Source of the DNA: an uncultured Lachnospiraceae bacterium
GTDB taxonomy: Bacteria > Bacillota > Clostridia > Lachnospirales > Lachnospiraceae
Reading direction: 5' to 3'
NCBI GenBank assembly: GCA_949346185.1
Contig: CASGVX010000012.1
Coordinates: forward strand, 1 to 15,517
Length of the DNA stretch: 15,517 nt
A model generated the notes under the pieces. The model did not search any database. It was given only the letters and a program-made list of their open reading frames with translations, and was not told the origin of the DNA. The position numbers and the translations under genes were made by a program. The stretch's first letter is position 1. Every line of letters begins with the position of its first letter. Shown here piece by piece: positions 13,635 to 15,517 of the stretch.

Positions 13635-13777
13635 ATAAATTGCACATTCTTCCATCTGCATGGTGTAAGATGGATCAGAATGAGCGGGCTTTCGTCATAG
13701 CGGCAATACAGACCAAGATCGAGGCAGAGAAGGCAGAGCGCAAGAAGGCAGAGAGAAAGGCTAGGAAGGGCAGGTGA
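13586..13777 (+). CDS. -1 frame extension of the tail assembly chaperone (gpGT-like)
   Basis: After slippage at A AAA AAC, translation continues as LIEGGDSDANYAYYALHKLH, then PSAWCKMDQNERAFVIAAIQ and a Lys/Glu/Arg-rich helical tail ending at TGA 13775-13777. The extension is 63 residues, giving a fusion of about 205 with the zero-frame part. It has no credible start of its own: upstream starts in this frame lie deep in the chaperone gene and give a foreign sequence. The pattern 'iEgGDs.anYa.yALhkLhilPs....m...ekAfviAaI' is what I expect of the T-part in PBSX-like tails. The fusion recruits tube protein to the tape measure. Frameshifted chaperone pairs are established for long-tailed phages. 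Confidence 0.87.
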   Translation, partial: LIEGGDSDANYAYYALHKLHILPSAWCKMDQNERAFVIAAIQTKIEAEKAERKKAERKARKGR

Positions 13778-13781
13778 TTCT

Positions 13782-15517
13782 ATGGCATCCATTCAGACTG
13801 GCATCCAGCTGGCTGACAATTTCAGCGTCCCGCTGATGCACATTATCAATTCCGTGAATTTGGCGGTGACGCAGATGGAAGCATTAAGCAATACCATGAA
13901 TAGGGACGTGGATACTTCCACCTTGGAAGGGGTTCACAATGAATTGAACCAAGCGGCCATTGCGGCACAGGAACTGAATCGAAGAATGGAAGATATCAAC
14001 ACGGTTTCCGCCCCTGCAGTTCCCCGGCCAGCATCTGTGCCGGAGCCGATTACCCAGCCTGTCCAATGGAAATCGGATGCCTTGTCTGTATTCAGTGGTT
14101 CGGGGGTGGAGAGGTTCCAGCAGGAGGTGCAGAGGACGGATGCCATGCTGAACGAACTGAATAGCAGACAGCGGCAGATTGCCCAGACAGCGGCGGGAAT
14201 GGAGATCCTGCCTCCTGCTGCCATTCAGGATATCAGTTTGATGGGTTCGAGAATGCAATCCATCAGTGACAGAATCCGGCAAATAGAGGAAAATCCTTTG
14301 GACATGGGGATTGACAATACGAATGTGGAGTTGGAGCAGCTGCGGTCACAATTAAATCAAGCAATTAAACATCAGGAAGAACTGAACCGAGCGGTACAAA
14401 ACATGGATGTGGATGGGGCAAATGCCGCCTATTTAAGACTGTCAGGAACAATTTCCAGCACGGAAAGGCATATCAGGGATAACATGACAGCGCAGGGGAC
14501 GTTCAAACAGGAAGTGGAACGGTGCCGTTCCCCAGTAAGCCAGGTGGAAACAGGGCTAAAGGGATGGCAGAAAGCCATTATCGTAGCCAACAGTGCCATC
14601 GGTTTGGTAAAGAATACCCTTGGCCGTTTTGGTGTCACGGACATAAGCGGCGCATTTGACAGGATAGACACCATGAACCGCTTCCAGAAGACCACATCCA
14701 TCATGACAGGAGATACTAACGTGGCCAACGCCGCCCTGGAACAGTTGAAAGACACTACCAAAGGCACAGCTTATGGACTGGATGTGGCAAGCAAGGCTAC
14801 TCAGGGATTTATGACCAGAGGCATGGCGATTGGCAATGCTGCAGACCAAGTGCGTATCTGGGCAGATGCCGTCAGTTTTTATGGCGAAGGAACAAACGAG
14901 CAGTTAAGTAGCGTGGTGGATGCCATAGGAAAGATGTATTCAAAGGGAACGGTTGAGGCAGATCAGTTGGACAGACTCTTTGATGCCGGGATTGGTGCGG
15001 CAGAAATATATGCAAACGCCGTGGGGCAATCGGTCAGTAAGGTCAAAGATAATTTATCAGAAGGAAAAATTGCTTCTGCGCAATTCATTGATACTGTCAG
15101 CCGGGCGTTGGACAAAGGGGTATCCGCTGGTGCTGCAAAAGATGCCGGGGCAACATGGGCAACTACCTTCGCCAATGTGCGTGCGGCGATTACTAGGGGC
15201 TGGACGAATGCCATACAGAGATTGGATTCTGCCCTTGCCTCCCATGGATTGCCAAGCACCATGGAGATGGTGGCGATGTTTGGAGAGAAAGTGGAAGGCG
15301 TTCTGAATGCCGTGGGGAACAGCATGGAAGGAATTGTGGGCGTGGCGGTTCAAGCCGGAGAATTTCTTGGAAGTGCCGGGACGTTCATTTCGGACAACTG
15401 GGGTACGATTGCGCCAATCATTGGCGGCATAGCCATAGCGTGGGGGGCATGGAATTCGGCCATGCTGCTAGGAAACATTTATCTGGGAATTTCCAATGGT
15501 TTGAAAGCGATTGGCGC
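13782..15517 (+). CDS. Tape measure protein, N-terminal part (3' end beyond window)
   Basis: The frame stays open to the window end, giving the first 578 residues. The protein sets tail length and is ejected with DNA. Residues 1-75 are helical with hydrophobic heptads, followed by a Pro-rich linker (SAPAVPRPASVPEPITQP, about 76-93) and long coiled-coil stretches to about 260. Residues about 265-450 match the tape-measure N-terminal domain: MNRFQKTTSIMTGD, then LKDTTKGTAYGLDVASKATQ, GFMTRGMAIGNAADQVRIWA, DAVSFYGEGTNEQL, and RLFDAGIGAAEIYANAVG. A hydrophobic segment near 545-575 (APIIGGIAIAWGAW) is a likely membrane-active stretch. ATG 13782 has AGGTGA four bases upstream, overlapping the stop of the chaperone extension. 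Confidence 0.92.
   Translation, partial: MASIQTGIQLADNFSVPLMHIINSVNLAVTQMEALSNTMNRDVDTSTLEGVHNELNQAAIAAQELNRRMEDINTVSAPAVPRPASVPEPITQPVQWKSDALSVFSGSGVERFQQEVQRTDAMLNELNSRQRQIAQTAAGMEILPPAAIQDISLMGSRMQSISDRIRQIEENPLDMGIDNTNVELEQLRSQLNQAIKHQEELNRAVQNMDVDGANAAYLRLSGTISSTERHIRDNMTAQGTFKQEVERCRSPVSQVETGLKGWQKAIIVANSAIGLVKNTLGRFGVTDISGAFDRIDTMNRFQKTTSIMTGDTNVANAALEQLKDTTKGTAYGLDVASKATQGFMTRGMAIGNAADQVRIWADAVSFYGEGTNEQLSSVVDAIGKMYSKGTVEADQLDRLFDAGIGAAEIYANAVGQSVSKVKDNLSEGKIASAQFIDTVSRALDKGVSAGAAKDAGATWATTFANVRAAITRGWTNAIQRLDSALASHGLPSTMEMVAMFGEKVEGVLNAVGNSMEGIVGVAVQAGEFLGSAGTFISDNWGTIAPIIGGIAIAWGAWNSAMLLGNIYLGISNGLKAIG

Noticed and set aside
1..15517. CRISPR array, tRNA or rRNA genes, insertion sequences, retron or diversity-generating elements
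   Set aside because: I saw no regularly spaced repeats, cloverleaf-like tRNA, transposase, reverse transcriptase or terminal inverted repeats; the window is filled by phage structural genes.

Overview
The window reads as the packaging, head and tail half of a tailed temperate phage or prophage with a contractile tail (myovirus). All genes lie on the plus strand. Moderate GC, purine-rich Shine-Dalgarno sites, many AGG/AGA arginine codons and the gene families present suggest a Bacillota host, most likely Clostridia (Lachnospiraceae-like); this host call is inference from protein style. Gene order follows the PBSX / skin-element plan of Bacillus subtilis: small terminase, large terminase, portal, Mu F-like minor head protein, scaffold, capsid, connectors, YqzN-like protein, sheath, tube, XkdN-like chaperone, tape measure.

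Layout. Bases 1-1178 hold five small, tightly coupled genes that look like the end of the early region; two encode Cys-rich or Cys-containing proteins. Bases 1205-1690 encode an ArpU/sigma-like late regulator. A 165-base gap follows, with a candidate promoter and a strong rho-independent terminator. Bases 1856-5296 encode terS, terL and portal. Bases 5293-7412 encode a minor head protein with an added C-terminal HExxH domain, and a small coupled gene; both the C-terminal part and the small gene are clearly AT-richer than the head domain. Bases 7413-7609 hold a terminator and an unexplained, hairpin-rich leader before the scaffold gene. Bases 7610-11227 carry scaffold, major capsid, head-tail connector and completion genes. 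Bases 11229-15517 carry sheath, tube, the tail-assembly chaperone pair joined by a -1 frameshift at A AAA AAC, and the start of the tape-measure gene, which runs off the window.

How they work together. The regulator probably turns on the late operon. TerS and TerL cut and pump DNA through the portal into a shell built by capsid and scaffold. Connector and terminator proteins close the head and cap the tail. Sheath and tube assemble around the tape measure with help from the frameshifted chaperones. The most interesting parts are the exchangeable-looking zincin-type tip of the Mu F-like protein with its coupled partner, the structured leader with an orphan Shine-Dalgarno sequence upstream of the scaffold, a 15-bp repeat inside terS that may be a packaging site, and a perfect 14-bp inverted repeat inside terL.
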